Of a stretch of 64,000 bases of DNA, positions 50,565 through 62,600 are shown piece by piece. The stretch's first letter is position 1. Each line of letters begins with the position of its first letter. Source of the stretch: Tritrichomonas musculus (taxonomy: Eukaryota; Parabasalia; Tritrichomonadida; Tritrichomonadidae). The position numbers and the translations under genes were made by a program. The stretch is taken from the NCBI GenBank assembly GCA_039105265.1, contig JAPFFF010000001.1:7874001-7938000 (forward strand). The letters run 5' to 3'. Under the pieces are notes generated by a model. The model was not told the origin of the DNA. It saw nothing but the letters and a program-made list of their open reading frames with translations, and ran no database searches.

Positions 50565-51569
50565 TTGATACTTAAAATTCAAAAAATCTGTCAGCAATAT
50601 AGTCGGCCGAGGAAAATACCATTGATTCAAGCAATCTTTTTTATACTCATTTTTTTCACTATTTTTACTTTAATAATATTTTCGACACCTCCAAAAAAAG
50701 AGACAAGTTCTGAAACTATAAATGATGATTTTAATAATTGCAAATTATGTGATTTTACACCAGTTAATTTGCCAAACTCAACAAAGCGGGATGCTATTTT
50801 TACAATGTTAACAAATTTTGGGCCAGGATCAGAACGATTAATCCGATCACTCCGTACAACTGGTAGTCAGGCAACGATTGTTGTTTTTACTCCAAATGGT
50901 GTTACTCTCCCACGGTGGGTATTTGATTGTGGTGTTCTTCAAATTCAATCATCGCCTTTTACCACACGTGTTAAATCTTCTCCATATAAAATGCGATGGG
51001 AATGGTACTATGAATACTTAAAAAAAAATTTGAAAAAATATGATCGAATATTTCATACAGATGCATTTGATGCATTTTTTTTCGGTGATCCCTTCACATT
51101 TGCCAACGATCATTCAGCTTTATACTTTCAAATGGAAGATAGATCTTTGAGAAGTTGTCCATATAATAAAAAGTGGATCCTTTCATGTCATTTTGATATG
51201 GATCGTAAAAGAATGCTCGCAAACACCATAGCTTGTAGTGGTTCTTTGCTTGGAGGTGCTGAATCTTTCTTTAAATTTAATGAAATTCTTGTTACACACA
51301 ACGAATGGCCTCTTTGTTGGGGAAAAGGATTTGATCAAGGTGATTTTAATTATATTTTATATAACTTTTTGCCGGAAACAAATATCACAATATATAAAAT
51401 GAATTGTAACTCAGGATTTATGACTTACAATTACTGTGTAGATAAAAATAGAATGTTCAACAGAAACAATCAACCAGTTACTTCAAATGGTACTCTAGTT
51501 ACATATGCGCATCAATACAATAGATATAAAAATGTTTCTAATTATATAATATCGCTATGCCATGTTTAA
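50565..51569 (+). CDS. Type II membrane glycosyltransferase-like protein, start codon unclear
   Basis: The 335-codon frame encodes a short basic cytoplasmic tail (QQYSRPRK), a single membrane segment (IPLIQAIFFILIFFTIFTLIIF) and a lumenal domain, the usual layout of Golgi glycosyltransferases. The lumenal domain has DRIFHTDAFDAFFFGDPFTF, matching the nucleotide-sugar-binding DxD-like stretch (TDAxDVxFxxDPF) of several GT families, with N-x-S/T glycosylation sites downstream. The frame opens at a TTG (50565) and has no ATG before residue 81, which would discard the membrane anchor. Either a non-AUG start, an unrecognised upstream exon, or a base error must be assumed. I could not identify the exact GT family. 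Confidence 0.65.
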   Translation: MILKIQKICQQYSRPRKIPLIQAIFFILIFFTIFTLIIFSTPPKKETSSETINDDFNNCKLCDFTPVNLPNSTKRDAIFTMLTNFGPGSERLIRSLRTTGSQATIVVFTPNGVTLPRWVFDCGVLQIQSSPFTTRVKSSPYKMRWEWYYEYLKKNLKKYDRIFHTDAFDAFFFGDPFTFANDHSALYFQMEDRSLRSCPYNKKWILSCHFDMDRKRMLANTIACSGSLLGGAESFFKFNEILVTHNEWPLCWGKGFDQGDFNYILYNFLPETNITIYKMNCNSGFMTYNYCVDKNRMFNRNNQPVTSNGTLVTYAHQYNRYKNVSNYIISLCHV

Positions 51570-51957
51570 TATATTATTATGATATTTCTTTTTATTGTTA
51601 ATAAATAATCCAAGATTATCATTTAAAAAATAAAGTTAATTAAGTTTTAATGATGATTATACCATGGTATTTATATTTTAACAATTTTAACGATAAAACT
51701 TTTTGATTAAAAAAATAAACGGTATTTCGTTTAAACGAATTTATTGGTCAAAAATTCAATGAATATCTAAAATCCCATAAAAAATATTTCACTAAATTAA
51801 TTAGTAAATTTAATTTTTTTTATTGATATAAAAAAATAGTAATATTAAAAAAATTATATATATATTTTTTAAGAAAATTCAATATGTCATATTGAAATAT
51901 AGATTATTAATTATTTGAGAAGATAAAATTACTTCACTTTTTACAAAATCACTTTTC
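51570..51957. other. Intergenic, promoter of the following gene
   Basis: AT-rich, with TCACTTT initiators at 51934 and 51950 just before the ATG at 51958. No other feature was seen. Confidence 0.4.
51950..51956 (+). promoter_or_regulatory. Initiator (Inr) of the second ARM-like gene
   Basis: TCACTTT immediately before the ATG fits the trichomonad initiator. An identical heptamer at 51934 is a second candidate and would give a more usual leader of about 22 bases. Confidence 0.5.
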
Positions 51958-53130
51958 ATGAAAGAAGTTGAGCAATTCAATGATTTGCAGCATTTTCGGA
52001 TATTAACTGGTATAGATGATGATGATTCGACGGATCAAATGGATTCTATGCAAAATTTTATGTTGAGATCCCCAAACGAAGAATGTCAAAAATTAGTTAC
52101 ATTTCTTTTTGAAGAATCTCATCAAATTTCATTTTGTCAGTTTACTAAATTTCAATCAATTACTGATTTAAATCTTTTAAAACGTTCTTTGTCAGAGTAT
52201 TCAGATAATCTCCAAATATTAGATGAAAATAAATTCACTGATTTTTTTATTGGCAGCCTTCCTCATGAAAATAAATTAATAAATGATTCAATGTTTTCAA
52301 TTTATACTAATTTAGTTTCAAAATACTATACAAATTTGAACTATGTTTGGCAAATTATACTAGAGTGTATCAAGAATTTTAAAGATCATTATTATGCTGA
52401 AATATTCACAGCTATTTGTGCAACTAAGAAAGCTTTTAATGAGCAATGGAATTATCTTTACAAGAAACTAGATGAAAACATGATTCAGATGAATTATTTT
52501 TTAAGAGCAACAAGTAGTCTTATTAAAAATAAAATTTATCCTCCAGATAGAGAACAGTATATATCAACAATATTATCGGATCCAATTCCTGGTATTTTTA
52601 CCGTATTTAAAGTATTAAAGCTAACAAGAGAGGAGATTCAAAGATATAAAGTAGATGATCTGTTGGTTTATGCTTTTGGTACTCCAGATATTAAAATAAC
52701 GGCAGATGCTTTAGTTTTTCTTGGTAAAAAGCGAAATGTATTTCTTTTAACTAATCCAAATATTACAAATTCAATACTTAAACTATTGAATTCTGGAAAT
52801 TTCCAACAAAAACAAAAAATTCTTGTTTTTTTTGACAAAATAATATGTGGTAATTATCTCCCAAGTGTTTGTATTAATGAAATGATTCAAAATCAATGCA
52901 TTGAAATATCAGGAGAAATGCTTCTTAGTAATTCGAATGAAATTCAATTTGTTTCTCTTAGAATTATTTACTTCTTAATTTGTGTTGGAGAAAATTATTC
53001 AAATGAAGCCGTTTTCCGTTGTAATGAAGAAGATTTATATAATTCCATATATGAGTTAACAATGTCAGAAAACCAAAATATTTCTTCCGTTGCTTCCGCT
53101 ATTATTAGAAAACTTGCACCATTGAATTAA
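51958..53130 (+). CDS. Divergent ARM/HEAT-like helical protein
   Basis: The 390-residue all-helical protein has irregular repeats of about 40 residues, for example NITNSILKLLNSGNFQQKQKILVFFDKIICGNY. It ends EDLYNSIYELTMSENQNISSVASAIIRKLAPLN. Layout and composition resemble the ARM protein at 46579-47907, though no clear sequence identity is visible. No specific ligand-binding motif is seen. It may be a scaffold. The reading frame is intact, and the double initiator upstream supports expression. Confidence 0.7.
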   Translation: MKEVEQFNDLQHFRILTGIDDDDSTDQMDSMQNFMLRSPNEECQKLVTFLFEESHQISFCQFTKFQSITDLNLLKRSLSEYSDNLQILDENKFTDFFIGSLPHENKLINDSMFSIYTNLVSKYYTNLNYVWQIILECIKNFKDHYYAEIFTAICATKKAFNEQWNYLYKKLDENMIQMNYFLRATSSLIKNKIYPPDREQYISTILSDPIPGIFTVFKVLKLTREEIQRYKVDDLLVYAFGTPDIKITADALVFLGKKRNVFLLTNPNITNSILKLLNSGNFQQKQKILVFFDKIICGNYLPSVCINEMIQNQCIEISGEMLLSNSNEIQFVSLRIIYFLICVGENYSNEAVFRCNEEDLYNSIYELTMSENQNISSVASAIIRKLAPLN

Positions 53131-53240
53131 AACATTTTAGTGAACGTTTTACATTAAGTATATTATCTTCAAATAAAAAATGCTTGAATAGTGTTTCTTC
53201 CATATTTAATAATAAACATAAATTCTTTTTTTTTTTTTTT

Positions 53241-53801
53241 GGGGAGATATTTTTTGCCCCAACGGCTAAGGTCAATATTGACCCTGTATCGTACTTAAGA
53301 AAAAATCGGCTAGAACTTTTTTGCACTTTTGTGAAAAATACCATGAGTAGCTACTCACGCTTTTTATACGGAAATTTCAAAAAAATCATTTTTATTAAAA
53401 AACAGCTCTAGATAAAATTTCTTCCATCCCGAGTAAGTTATTCGTAATTAGTATCTCAATGTAGTAATTATTAAACCAATTTTTTCTTTTTTTGGTAAAA
53501 AAAATATTAATCAATAATATTATAGATATCTCTATATAAAAAAATATATAAGATTTTCTTCACATATTCGTGCCTATGATGTTATAAATAACAATAAATG
53601 TTTACTAATCTTTTCAAAATTATACAATTAGCATTATTTGTAAAAAATTAAAATTTAGAGAAAAAAGCGTGAGTAACTACTCATGGTATTTTTCACAAAA
53701 GTGCAAAAAAGTTCTAGCTGATTTTTTCTGAAGTTCGATTCATGGTCAATATTGACCTTAACCGTTGAGGCACAAGAGATTGGGGGCAAAAAATATCTCC
53801 C
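53241..53801. mobile_element. Foldback MITE with nested palindromes
   Basis: Inverted arms of about 125 bases bound a 561-base non-coding element. Its left end is GGGGAGATATTTTTTGCCCC (53241-53260) and its right end is the inverse, 53782-53801. The arms share AAGTGCAAAAAAGTTCTAG and contain exact or near palindromes. These are GGTCAATATTGACC (53270-53283 and 53744-53757) and GAGTAGCTACTC (53345-53356), which is GAGTAACTACTC at 53671-53682. Long T runs lie immediately outside both ends. No frame is present. The superfamily is unclear because a target duplication cannot be read in the T runs. Confidence 0.7.
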
Positions 53802-55367
53802 TTTTTTTTTTTTTTTTTTTGGAAATATTAAAAATTATATTTTCGAATCTGTTTTTATTAATCTTTTGTACATTATTATCATTATCAGTTAAATATTTAA
53901 AAATCAATTGTGTAATGGTCGATATTTCTTATTTTTAGGTATGTGGTAACAAAAAAATTAGAGCATATTAGAGATCATGATTTGTAATTGATTAGACCTC
54001 GTCATCTTCACAATCTTCACAATAATTTTCTGAGTATAAAACTAAATTCTTTCAATATTTTTGTGAGTTTTTTTATTGTGAGAGAATATTTTTTTTTACT
54101 TTTTTATTGCATTATTAAATTAGCAATGAGTAATAACTACCTTCAAAATGATTCCCAAATCGGCTTTGTCAAGATATTTTCTCCTACATAGATGGCATAC
54201 TGATGAACAACAAGCGTAATAAAAGATGATCGTAATTAATGAATATCAGCAATGTCAATATTCTAACCAATTCATTAAAATGATTTAGAAATATTATGCA
54301 AAAAGGAATATAATAAAATCGATGCATCTTTGGAGAACAATCCTCTTTTCTTATTTAATTTTAATAAAATTAGATATCTATTTATTCTTTTTGTTAATTT
54401 TTTATCTTTAATATAAAAAGATGTTTATTTTTTTAATGCTATTTCATTTCAATATATGAATTTATGATATTTAATCATAGAAATATTATAGAGGGGGTTT
54501 CACTCAGGTGTCAAATCCGCTTTTCCATTAAATACGAGAATTTGAGAGTTGATAATTATATTTATATACTATTACATATATTTAATAATAATAATACTAA
54601 TTTCGTAAAAAAATATTTAATATTTATGAATATATATATGTTTAGTTATTTTATTTTTGAGAGAAAAACTGCTTTTTCTTCAGAAAATTAACATCTTGAT
54701 AGTGACTTAGATTTCTATACGATTTTATATCAGGTTTTTTATATATTGTAATATCGATTGAAGATATTATATCCAAAATATTCTTCCAAATCATATGGCC
54801 AATTTTTGTATATTTATGTTTTCAATTTTTATAAAATTTCTGATATCAGAATTTTTTTTTTTTGAATATGACATGTTAGATGAAATGATTATTATCTCTA
54901 TCAAAGCTTTACTGTTCTCCGCCTTTATTTTTAAATAGAGCCACTAAGTCTTTTTTAAAAAAATACCGACAATGTTTTGCTTTCAAAGAATAGCATTTTT
55001 TTGTCTAGTTATTATTAATTAAAAATAAGATTCTTAGATATCTCTTGAATTTTTATCATTTATAGAGCAAGCGTTAATAATAATGGTATTATTTTACTCG
55101 GCGGCTTTTATCTATTGCCCTTTTACAAAATTACGAATTCTCTATCAAATATCTACTATTTTTAATCAAAAGATTTAATTTATATATGCAATTATTAATA
55201 AATATCTAAATAAACTGAATTATTCCAATATGTTAATTTTTATCGGAAAGATTTGTATAAATGCATTTGAAATAACTGCATTCCCATTTATTTTTATTCA
55301 ATAATAAACAATTCCATCAAATATTTGTATGTGGTTTTTTTTGACTCTTTTATACATCTTTTTTGTG
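53802..55367. other. Gene-free AT-rich region
   Basis: About 1.5 kb was examined and no gene could be supported. Short frames at 53988-54191 and 54464-54691 have low-complexity, membrane-like composition and no initiator. Confidence 0.4.
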
Positions 55368-57325
55368 TTAAGGGTAAAGTTGGCTTTTCTTTTTTTTGAA
55401 ATCTTTTAATTTATTCTATGTGCTGCTTGAATGAATTGTATGATCATTGAATTTATTTCTATGTAAATTCAATCTTTTCTGAGGGGCATTCAAATGAACA
55501 GAAAAAAAAGAGCTCCACAGAGCTATCAAATCAATTTTTGTACAAAAAAGCATTACAACGTAATGTAAAATATTCTGAATTTTGGATATATAACAAAAAA
55601 TGGTCCAAATCATGAAAAAAATAAAAAATGAAAATATCATAATCCAAAAAATATCAAGAAAACATTTTTTTACTAAAAAAAGTGCATATTTCTAATTTTA
55701 AACATATATACAAGGGGAATCATTTGTTTTTATCATATTTAATTTGAAGCAGACTGAATTACAATGCTTTTTTTTTCTTCAATTTCGAAAAAAATATTTT
55801 TTCTACTTAATTCTATTGATATTGGTTGATATATATTTTTCATACGAATATTTTAAATTGATATTCGATATTCATTAAGAAAAATATTTGTTTTAAAATG
55901 CAATAAAATTATTTGAAAATTTTATCATGAAAATTTTGATGTTAGCAAGTCGGCTCTTCTCGAATAGGAAACTTTTTGGATTTGTACTAGGAAAATATAA
56001 TTAATAGCATTTATTATAATAAAATGGCCCATTAAAAATTAGAAAATTTGAATCATGGAGAAAATTGAATATTGATATTTCTGTGATTTTTTGATTTGAT
56101 GGATTTTTCCTATTATATTTTATGTAGTATTTGATATATACATAAAATTAAGGAATATAATTGCGTGTAAAATGAAAAATTGGCACTTTCAAATAAGTTT
56201 GTTTTTGAAAATATTGAAAGGGTTGAAAAGTTGAATAAAATCAAAAAAAAAAAATATTTATCATATCTTATTATTAAAAAAGCAAAAATTATTATAATTT
56301 TTATATTAATTTATATATAATAATATATATATATTATATATTAAATATTAATAATATAATGAATATGGAAATAAATATTCTTTTTTTAAGTTAACTTAAA
56401 AATTCAATGGAGATAAAAAAATTTGAATGAATGCTTTTTCGTTTTTTTATTCAAAATTATGAGATAAAAAATGTTTTTATCTCAATAAATTTATCATAAT
56501 TTATATATATATAATATCAGCTAATAGACATAATAATTAATTAAACTACAAAAACATATATATCCATATATATTAAAAAATATTTATTTATTTTGAACAA
56601 TAAACTAATTTATCAATTGAAACCATAGTTTATATTATTACTTAAGCTTTAATGCATTGCATAAAAATCAAAATAAATAATTAAATTAGTATATTAATCC
56701 AAAAAAAAGTCGAATTTTTTTTTATTCTTCTACACATAAAAGAAAACAAGATACCAAACTATTTTTTTTCTATATTTAATTGGTTGATTGAATAGAAAAA
56801 GTATTATAATAACCATTTATCAATTGAAATAGCTATATATTTTTACTGAATCAATACCAATGTTTTTATAAAATTTCCGAATAAATCCTTTTATTTGCGA
56901 AATTAAATAATTTTAAAATTATAAGGTATTCCATATAAAATTTCATTACAAATATCTTTTTTATTTTCATATTGATTCAATAAAACTGTTTTTTGATGAG
57001 AGAAATTGGTTCACAATTTTTTGAAAGAAATTTTTTTTTATTCAATTATTTGAGAAAATAGAAATTCGAAAAAAACTATCTAAACAAGAATATTCTTATT
57101 TAAAAAATTAATCTTAAATTAATTATATTTTTTTAAATTAAGATTATACATGATAATCTTAATGGATAAAATAAAAAATGATTAAACGTTGATTTGATAA
57201 GAAATATATAAATTTTTTATATTTTAATGAAATATCAGATTTGCCATTAGCAAAAACTCATAGAATATTTTGAAAGATATTACAAAAAGTGGAAAAAAGT
57301 TGAGAAAAGCCAACTTTACCCTTAA
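55368..57325. mobile_element. TTAA-flanked non-autonomous element, 1.96 kb
   Basis: A perfect 23-bp inverted repeat bounds 1958 bases: TTAAGGGTAAAGTTGGCTTT... at 55368-55390 and the inverse at 57303-57325. Both outer edges are TTAA, as for the smaller MITE at 3569-4149. The 19 inner bases (GGGTAAAGTTGGCTTTTCT) would then be the terminal repeat and TTAA the target duplication, a piggyBac-type arrangement. No transposase frame was found inside. The interior is low-complexity A/T DNA. Perfect ends separated by so much AT-rich DNA are unlikely by chance. Confidence 0.65.
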
Positions 57326-59603
57326 ATTGCTCATATTTTTCTTCTTCAAAACAAATTTCATCTCACATGTCCTTTTCAAAATGATCATATGTAATATTTC
57401 AAAATTGGCCATATGGAATAGATTAAAAATAATAAAAACCAATTATCTGTCCATTAATAAAATAAATATTATAATTTTAGAAAAATCCTATAGAGATTTG
57501 CAGAGTGCTGCCCTTCTAATATTATCTCAATTTTGTATCATTTGAAATCTTCAATTAAATAAAATCAAAACGATGTAATAACTTTTATTTTATATAAATT
57601 AATATGAAAACATTATTGTAATAAGTAATAATTATGAAAAATTTTATGGAACATTTTCTATATGTTTTCTCATTTCTCAGAAATATATTGTGAATATTTG
57701 AATGCTCAGAAAACCTACTACCACTTTTTATGAAGATTTTTCAATGATTTGAACTTTTTAATTGTATCATCAGAAAAACATTAATAAAATCTAGCAGTAA
57801 AACTCAATGATTGATTTGTTTATACTAATTATATTTTATCATTATACTAATAATTAGTTTTATAAATATTTGCATCGTACATAATTCAAATTAAATTAAA
57901 AACTAAAAGGATATAAGTATATATTAAATTTTCTTCAGAAAAAAAATTTGAGTATTTTATCTCAATTTTTTTTTTTTTTTTTTTTTAATAAGCATTTTAT
58001 AACATTTTTTAAAAATTTAGAATAGCGATAACTTTTTATATAATTTATTCTAATCATTAGTTCTTTTGATATCTTTTTATATGCTTTTAAAACATTAAGT
58101 GTTATATAAAAATAGTTATTATTATTGAAAAAAAATTTCATTTTTTAGCTAAAAAAATGTAGAAGAATTGAATTTGTTGAATTATTAAATGTTGATTTTA
58201 AAAATATTGGACGTTACAGGAGTCCAATAAAGAATATAATTTTATTTATATGCATTTACTCTCTAATATATTTGAATTTCATTCCAAATCATATGTCAGT
58301 TTTTTCAGAGGTATTCACTTTGAGGATTTTGACTGTATTTTTTTAAAAAAAATATAAAAATTAAAGCGCATTTATTTAATAAATGATACATTAAAAATTG
58401 CAAAATTATTTATGCGCTAGTTTTTGAGAAAATTCGATTTTATAAAAAAAATTATTTTTTTCAATGTTTATGAGCCATTCAAAACCGTAAAATATCGTAG
58501 AAAAAAATTGAAAGAAAAATGTTCCAAAATGCCACTTTAATTTTATTAAAAATTTTGAATATTTTTGTAATTATATGTACGTTAAAAAACGTTTATTTTT
58601 TATTTTGAGTCTAATAAATGAAACATATTTTCCAAAAAATTGGCCGCATAAAATCACTAATGCTTCTAGGAATAAATTCTTATGGCCAATATAATCATTA
58701 TATTAAAGATGTAGAACCATATAAAGACAATTTTTGAAGTTATCATCTGTTTTTCTTTAAAAATGCTTTTTGGGTTTGAAAGTATGAAGAATGCAGATTT
58801 TGCAGTTTCTGAATTAGGAAATAATTAGAAATTTTCATTTATTGTGACAATACTTTGGAATAATGAAGATATCCAAAATATATTCGATGTTATAAATAAA
58901 ATGATATAATTATATTGTTAACAAAAATATGATTTTTTCTACAATTTAATATTCAAATCGTCATTTAAACATTTTATAGATTATTTTGATGATAAAAAGA
59001 AATAAAAATAATCTGTATTTAGCTCAAAAAATTAAAAATACATTTTAAAGAAGAAAAATGACCGTTAAGTCACTTAAGGTGTTTTTTCTAAAAATGCAGA
59101 TTTAGTTGATTGGTTTCATAAATATAAAAAGTCTAATATTTCAGTTACTGAAGTATTTTGCCAAAAAGTAAAATATTATTTGTATAATATATAGTATACC
59201 CATTCAAATGGCATCTATATTTTTTAAATGATACAAATATATAAGAAATCGATATATATATTGAATTTTAATTAAAGTCTTTATTTCAACAATTACATTT
59301 TATAATATTTGATATAAAATATATAAATTATATATTATAATTATTAAATAAATTATTTATTAAGATAAATAAAAATTTATTTCATTTTATTTTTTATTCA
59401 ATTTAGTTGTTCGACCTTTTAAAATCTTTTCAAATATTTCTTTCATTAAGAAAAAGTGGGGAGGTATAAGTAATTGATACAAATTGAATAGTTTATACTA
59501 AAATGATCATATAATAAAAAATGACAAACGTTTTGAGTGAATGGTAAAAATATTGCCTTAACGATAAAAATATTTTTTTTCTGTTTACAAAAAACAAATA
59601 AAA
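57326..59603. other. Gene-free AT-rich region upstream of the CHD gene
   Basis: About 2.3 kb without a supportable gene. It includes long A and T runs (about 57965-57985). Nothing resembling an initiator was found at the CHD start. Confidence 0.4.
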
Positions 59604-62600
59604 ATGATTGCATATGGAAGAGAGCCCCGAAATTTAAAAAAAGAAATTAATTACAATGAACGCAATCTATGGGAGAAATCAATCAAAGAGTCTCCTAGTG
59701 ATGAGGGTTCACGACGAAAGAAAAATTCCAGATCAACAAATAATATCAAAAAAAAGCAAGCAAATCGAAGCAAAGCTTCCAAAGCAAGTTCACGTTCAAA
59801 CAATCGATCTGCAAATCGTCGGTCAAATTCATCAAGATCAAGTAAAGTGCAAAAGCAAAAAACAAATAAAAATGACTACGATAGCCAATCAGAAGAAGAT
59901 TATTATGATAATGACAATAATAGTGATAGTGATTCAAATAAAGAAGAAAGTGATGATGAGAGCACAAATAGTGATTATGATTCTGATAGTAATACCGAAA
60001 ATGAAGGATATGATTATGAAGAAAGTGAAGATGATTCAAAGCTAAGCATGTCACATAGAAAAATCAAGCCAGTCAAATTTTTTGAAATACCAGACAGAAA
60101 GAAGTCTAAAAAAAGCAAAAAAAAAGTATCCAAATCAAAATCAAAGGGCAAAAGTAGCAATAAAAAATCAAAAAATAAGAGTAATAAAAGTAATAAAAAA
60201 TCGAGTAATAAAAACAAAAAACGAAATAATAATTATTCATCTGATGAAGAATCTGGTTATAATGATGAATCTGAATCGGATTATGATCAAGAAGAAGAAG
60301 AAGAAGAAATAGTACAAACCATTCTAGGTATTCGTGATCCAGAAGATGAAGGATCTCTAAAATCTACTCAAAAAGACGAATCTGGTACGACAACTACTGA
60401 TGATGAATCGCCAGAAACCAAGTATTATGTCAAATTTGTAGAATGTTCATATCAGCAATGTAAATGGCTCACCAAAGACCAACTTTTTACATTCAAAGGA
60501 GGCGAGAAAGCTTGGCATCAATTCAATAAACATGTAAGACCGCAAGATATTTCAGAATTAACGCCATCGTTATCTATACCAAATCTCCTAGTTACAGACG
60601 AGACTTCCATTAACTCGGATTGGTATGAAATAGACCGAATTATCAATGATGCCAATGAACATAATCATAAATTATACCAAGTTAAATGGAAATCGTTAGA
60701 TTACACTGACTCAACCTGGGAATTGGAAGAAAACATCAAAGATAAAAATAAAATTAAAGAATATGAAAAGCGTTTACAGCATAGCAATCCTAAGAAATTT
60801 AACACCAAATACAAAAGACCAACCCCAGATAAATTTGAAGAAATAAAAGTTGCACCTGAATCCAAAATAAACACAAAATTGCGAGATTATCAACTTGCAG
60901 GTTTAAATTGGCTTCGTAATTGTTGGTATCATCGAAAGAACAACATTTTAGCAGACGAAATGGGACTTGGCAAGACAGCGCAAGTCGTTTGTCTCTTAAA
61001 TGACTTGTACCAAAATGAAGGATTACCTGGACCATTCTTAGTAATTGCACCTGTTACAACCTTGGCTCATTGGAAAACTGAATTTGAACGTTGGACTGAT
61101 TTGAACTGTGTCGTTTTTCATGGAGATAAAAGAAATAGAAAAGACATCATTGACTTTGAAATTAATTTTTACGATGATGTCGGTGTATTGCTTAAAAATA
61201 GAGTTGCTTTCGACGTTTTGGTCACCAATCCTGAAATGTTAAGATCAAATGAAAATCGGCTTATTTCGTCAATTCAATGGCGCTATTTAATATTTGATGA
61301 AGCTCATAGAATGAAGAATTCTAAGTCAACAACTTTTAATCAATTGAAGCATCTTGATTTTGACCATTGTACTTTGTTAACAGGAACGCCAATACAAAAC
61401 AATGTTAATGAAATGTGGTCCTTATTGAATTTCATTGATCCGAAGCATTACAACGATTTGAATGCATTTCAGGAAAAGTTTAGCAATATGAGGAATCATG
61501 CGCAAGTCCAAGAAATTCAAAATATTATAAAACCTATTTTGTTAAGAAGAAAGAAAGGCGATGTTGAGAAAGACATTAAGCCAAAAGATGAGACAATAAT
61601 TGAAGTTGAATTAACGAGAATTCAAAAACAATTCTATAAAGCTTTTTTGAATGAAAATGCAGCCCAATTGTTGGCAAAAATGACTTCCAATAAAAATCTT
61701 CCTTCATTGAAAAATTTAATGATGCAATTAAGGAAAGTTTGCAATCATCCTTTCTTAATTGTAGGTGCTGAAAAGTCAATCAACGACGATATGAAAAAGA
61801 AGCCAGAAAATGTAAACCTTTCAAAAAGAGAAATTCGTCTTAAATCACTGATTGACTCCTCAGGAAAAATGATCCTTATTGACAAACTTCTGCCTAAACT
61901 TAAGGCAGAAAATCACAAAGTTCTCATATTTTCACAGATGGTCAAAATACTTGACCTTCTTGAGAATTATTTGAATTATAAGGGTTACAAGTATGAACGG
62001 TTAGACGGCGGCGTTCAAGAGAATGAAAGACAACAATCTATTGAACGTTTTAATAGAGGTCAGGACCTTTTTGTCTTCCTTTTGTCCACCAAAGCTGGCG
62101 GTGTTGGTATCAATCTAACCACCGCCGATACGGTCATCATATATGACCCTGATTGGAACCCTCAAAATGACATCCAAGCTGAAGCCCGATGTCATCGTAT
62201 CGGCCAAACATCGGTTGTAAAAGTTTACCGTCTCATAACGAAAAACACGTATGAGAGCGAGTTGTTTGCACGTGCATCGAAGAAGCTGGCACTCGACCAT
62301 GTCATTCTAGATGGCGGCAATGTTAGCGATCAACAAATGAATGCCTCTGAAATTGAGAAAATCCTTCGTCATGGCGCGTACACGATGTTTAATGACTCCA
62401 AAGATGACGATGCTGAAATTGACAAATTCGTTGAAGCAGACATTGACCAAATCCTTTCATCAAGGACAAGACGTGTTCAAGAAGATGTCGTTGCAGGAGG
62501 AGGCTCTGTATTTTCAACTGTCACTTACAAGTCGACAAATGACGACCTCGATATAAATGCGCCTGATTTTTGGTCGCGCGTTTTGCCTCTAGGCGGGCTT

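Noticed and set aside
53184-53411. 75-codon frame across the foldback element's left arm
   Set aside because: It is mostly the poly-T run and the inverted repeat, with no protein-like composition.
57224-57545. Overlapping 72- and 91-codon frames on both strands
   Set aside because: AT-rich, Phe/Ile/Lys-dominated sequence at the edge of a non-autonomous element, with no initiator or family.
59656-60312. Several short frames in other phases at the start of the CHD gene
   Set aside because: They overlap the Lys/Ser/Asp-rich N-terminus. The frame from 59604 stays open to the window end and contains the chromodomains and helicase.
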